The notes below the pieces were generated by a model. That model saw only the letters and a program-made list of their open reading frames with translations, ran no database searches and was not told where the DNA came from. The position numbers were made by a program, and so were the translations under genes. Positions 4,947 through 6,225 of a stretch of DNA of 6,225 bases are shown here, piece after piece. Source of the stretch: Persephonella sp. (GTDB lineage: Bacteria > Aquificota > Aquificia > Aquificales > Hydrogenothermaceae); assembly GCA_027058925.1 (NCBI GenBank), contig JALTAS010000004.1:1-6225 (forward strand), in the 5' to 3' direction. Numbering within the stretch: position 1 is the first letter of the stretch; each line of letters starts with the position of its first letter.

Positions 4947-6225
4947 ATGAAAAATATTGTTCTGTCCATCATCGCTGGAATTTTGATCTCCCTTTCATTT
5001 CCCGGAATTTTTATTCCTTTTGCCTTTTTAGGTGGTTTTTTGATTTTTCTTTTTATGATCAAACAGGAAAAATCCTTTAAGAATGCCTTTTTTTACTCTT
5101 TTATTACAGGGGTATCTTTTTCTGGATTCTCTTTTTACTGGATAATTTTTGCCATAACCCATTACGGAGATGTGAACACATTTGTAGGAATAATCCTTTT
5201 TGTCATTTTTTCAATAACCTTTTCATTATTCCAGTTTGTTCCTTTTGGTCTGTTTTTTTTCAAATTTAAAAATTATCCATTTATCTTACCTTTTGTTTGG
5301 ATTGTTCTTGAGATCTTTAGAGAATTTTTCCCTTTTACAGGATTTCCCTGGAATTTGATTGGATACACATTATCCTATATAAACCCTGTTGCACAGATTA
5401 CATCTATTGGGGGGATTTACTTCCTTTCCTTCCTTGCTGTGTGTATGGCTGTTTCACTTTTTTTATTTTTAGAAAAAAAGAGCCTTGCCTCAACTTTTTA
5501 TGTTGTCGGTATGATTATTATTTTTCTTACCATATACATCTGGGGAGATTACAGGATTAAAAACTGGGAAAAAACTGGGATTCCAAAAAATATAGCTATC
5601 ATTCAGGGAAATATTAGAGAGGATATAAAACAGTCCCCTAAAGAAAGACTTTTGATTTTGCAGACATACCTTGATCTTATAAAAAAAGCATCAGAGCATA
5701 ATGTTGATATTATCATACTTCCTGAATCTGCCCTTCCTGTATACCCTCTATATCAGGAACCAGACGTTTACAGGGATTATCTGTTTGATCAGATCAAAAA
5801 AATAAAAAAGCCTGTACTTTCAGGATTTGACAATGTTTATTACCAAGATCACAAACTTATTCTCCACAACTCAATTTTTATAATTGATCAAAATGGGAAG
5901 ATAGTTGACTACTACAACAAAATAAAGCTTGTTCCATTTGGAGAATACGTTCCATTTCCTTTTGGAATGTTTAAGCCTCTTTTTCCTTATCTTCAGGGAT
6001 ACGACTTTATGCCGGGAAAAAATAAAAAGATATTAAGGTTTAATGATTTTAAGATAACCCCCCTTGTATGCTTTGAAGCTATATTTCCTGTTTTTGTTGC
6101 AGATTTTTCTACAGATGGAAACATCATTGTGAATGTAACAAATGATGCATGGTTTGGAAAAACTGTTGCACCATTCCAGCATTTTGAGATGGCAAGGGTA
6201 AGGGCTATTGAAAATGGGAAATATT
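4947..6225 (+). CDS. lnt: Apolipoprotein N-acyltransferase Lnt, 3' end missing
   Basis: The frame opens at the ATG at 4947 and is still open at the window edge, giving 426 residues; roughly the last 70-90 are missing by comparison with E. coli Lnt (512). Lnt is an inner-membrane enzyme that moves an acyl chain from phospholipid to the N-terminal cysteine of lipoproteins. Residues 1 to about 205 are hydrophobic, with about seven membrane segments, including FTGFPWNLIGYTLSY, a typical Lnt block. The periplasmic nitrilase domain starts near 216 (IAIIQGNI). The catalytic triad is visible: E260 in LPESALP, K325 in YYNKIKLVPFGEYVP, and C375 in VCFEAIFP. E333 and E377 match the further essential Glu residues of E. 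coli (E343, E389). NVTNDAWFGK and HFEMARVRAIE follow near the edge. The ribosome binding site is weak (AAAGAG at 4931-4936, 10 nt away), but no better start keeps the first membrane segment. The likely substrates include the M48 lipoprotein encoded nearby. Confidence 0.95.
   Translation, partial: MKNIVLSIIAGILISLSFPGIFIPFAFLGGFLIFLFMIKQEKSFKNAFFYSFITGVSFSGFSFYWIIFAITHYGDVNTFVGIILFVIFSITFSLFQFVPFGLFFFKFKNYPFILPFVWIVLEIFREFFPFTGFPWNLIGYTLSYINPVAQITSIGGIYFLSFLAVCMAVSLFLFLEKKSLASTFYVVGMIIIFLTIYIWGDYRIKNWEKTGIPKNIAIIQGNIREDIKQSPKERLLILQTYLDLIKKASEHNVDIIILPESALPVYPLYQEPDVYRDYLFDQIKKIKKPVLSGFDNVYYQDHKLILHNSIFIIDQNGKIVDYYNKIKLVPFGEYVPFPFGMFKPLFPYLQGYDFMPGKNKKILRFNDFKITPLVCFEAIFPVFVADFSTDGNIIVNVTNDAWFGKTVAPFQHFEMARVRAIENGKY

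Noticed and set aside
4865..5062. Minus-strand open frame of 65 codons overlapping the spacer and the lnt start
   Set aside because: It is antisense to the first membrane segments of lnt and gives a Lys/Ile-rich product with no family features.

Overview
The window is AT-rich bacterial chromosome, densely packed with genes. Arginine is coded mostly by AGA/AGG and isoleucine often by ATA, and Lys/Glu/Ile content is high. Together with LPS and lipoprotein genes, these features suggest a thermophilic Gram-negative bacterium, most likely in the Aquificota (Persephonella/Hydrogenothermaceae-like). The taxonomic call is an inference from codon use and protein flavour, not from a marker gene.

Layout. 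Positions 1-4596 on the + strand look like one operon of five genes: the 3' end of a FetB-family iron-export permease, waaA (Kdo transferase), an MbfA-type ferritin-like/VIT1 fusion membrane protein, a YicC-family endoribonuclease, and a BepA-like M48 metalloprotease lipoprotein with a TPR tail. Junctions are a 3-nt gap, a 14-nt overlap, a 13-nt gap and a 4-nt ATGA overlap, so translational coupling is likely throughout. The protease gene then overlaps, tail to tail by 12 nt, a small minus-strand ferredoxin gene (4585-4872). A 74-nt divergent spacer separates the ferredoxin gene from lnt (apolipoprotein N-acyltransferase, + strand), which runs off the right edge without its last part.

How the genes fit together. 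Two themes are visible. One is the Gram-negative envelope: WaaA builds the Kdo-lipid A core, the M48 lipoprotein probably does quality control of outer-membrane assembly, and Lnt finishes lipoprotein acylation. The other is iron: FetB and the MbfA-like protein are both candidate iron exporters, and the YicC family has been linked in E. coli to turnover of the iron-responsive sRNA RyhB. All protein families are recognisable. I found no CRISPR array, mobile element, tRNA/rRNA or clearly new multi-gene system. The most unusual items are the iron-export pairing around waaA, the ferritin-VIT1 fusion, and a ferredoxin with only three cysteines.
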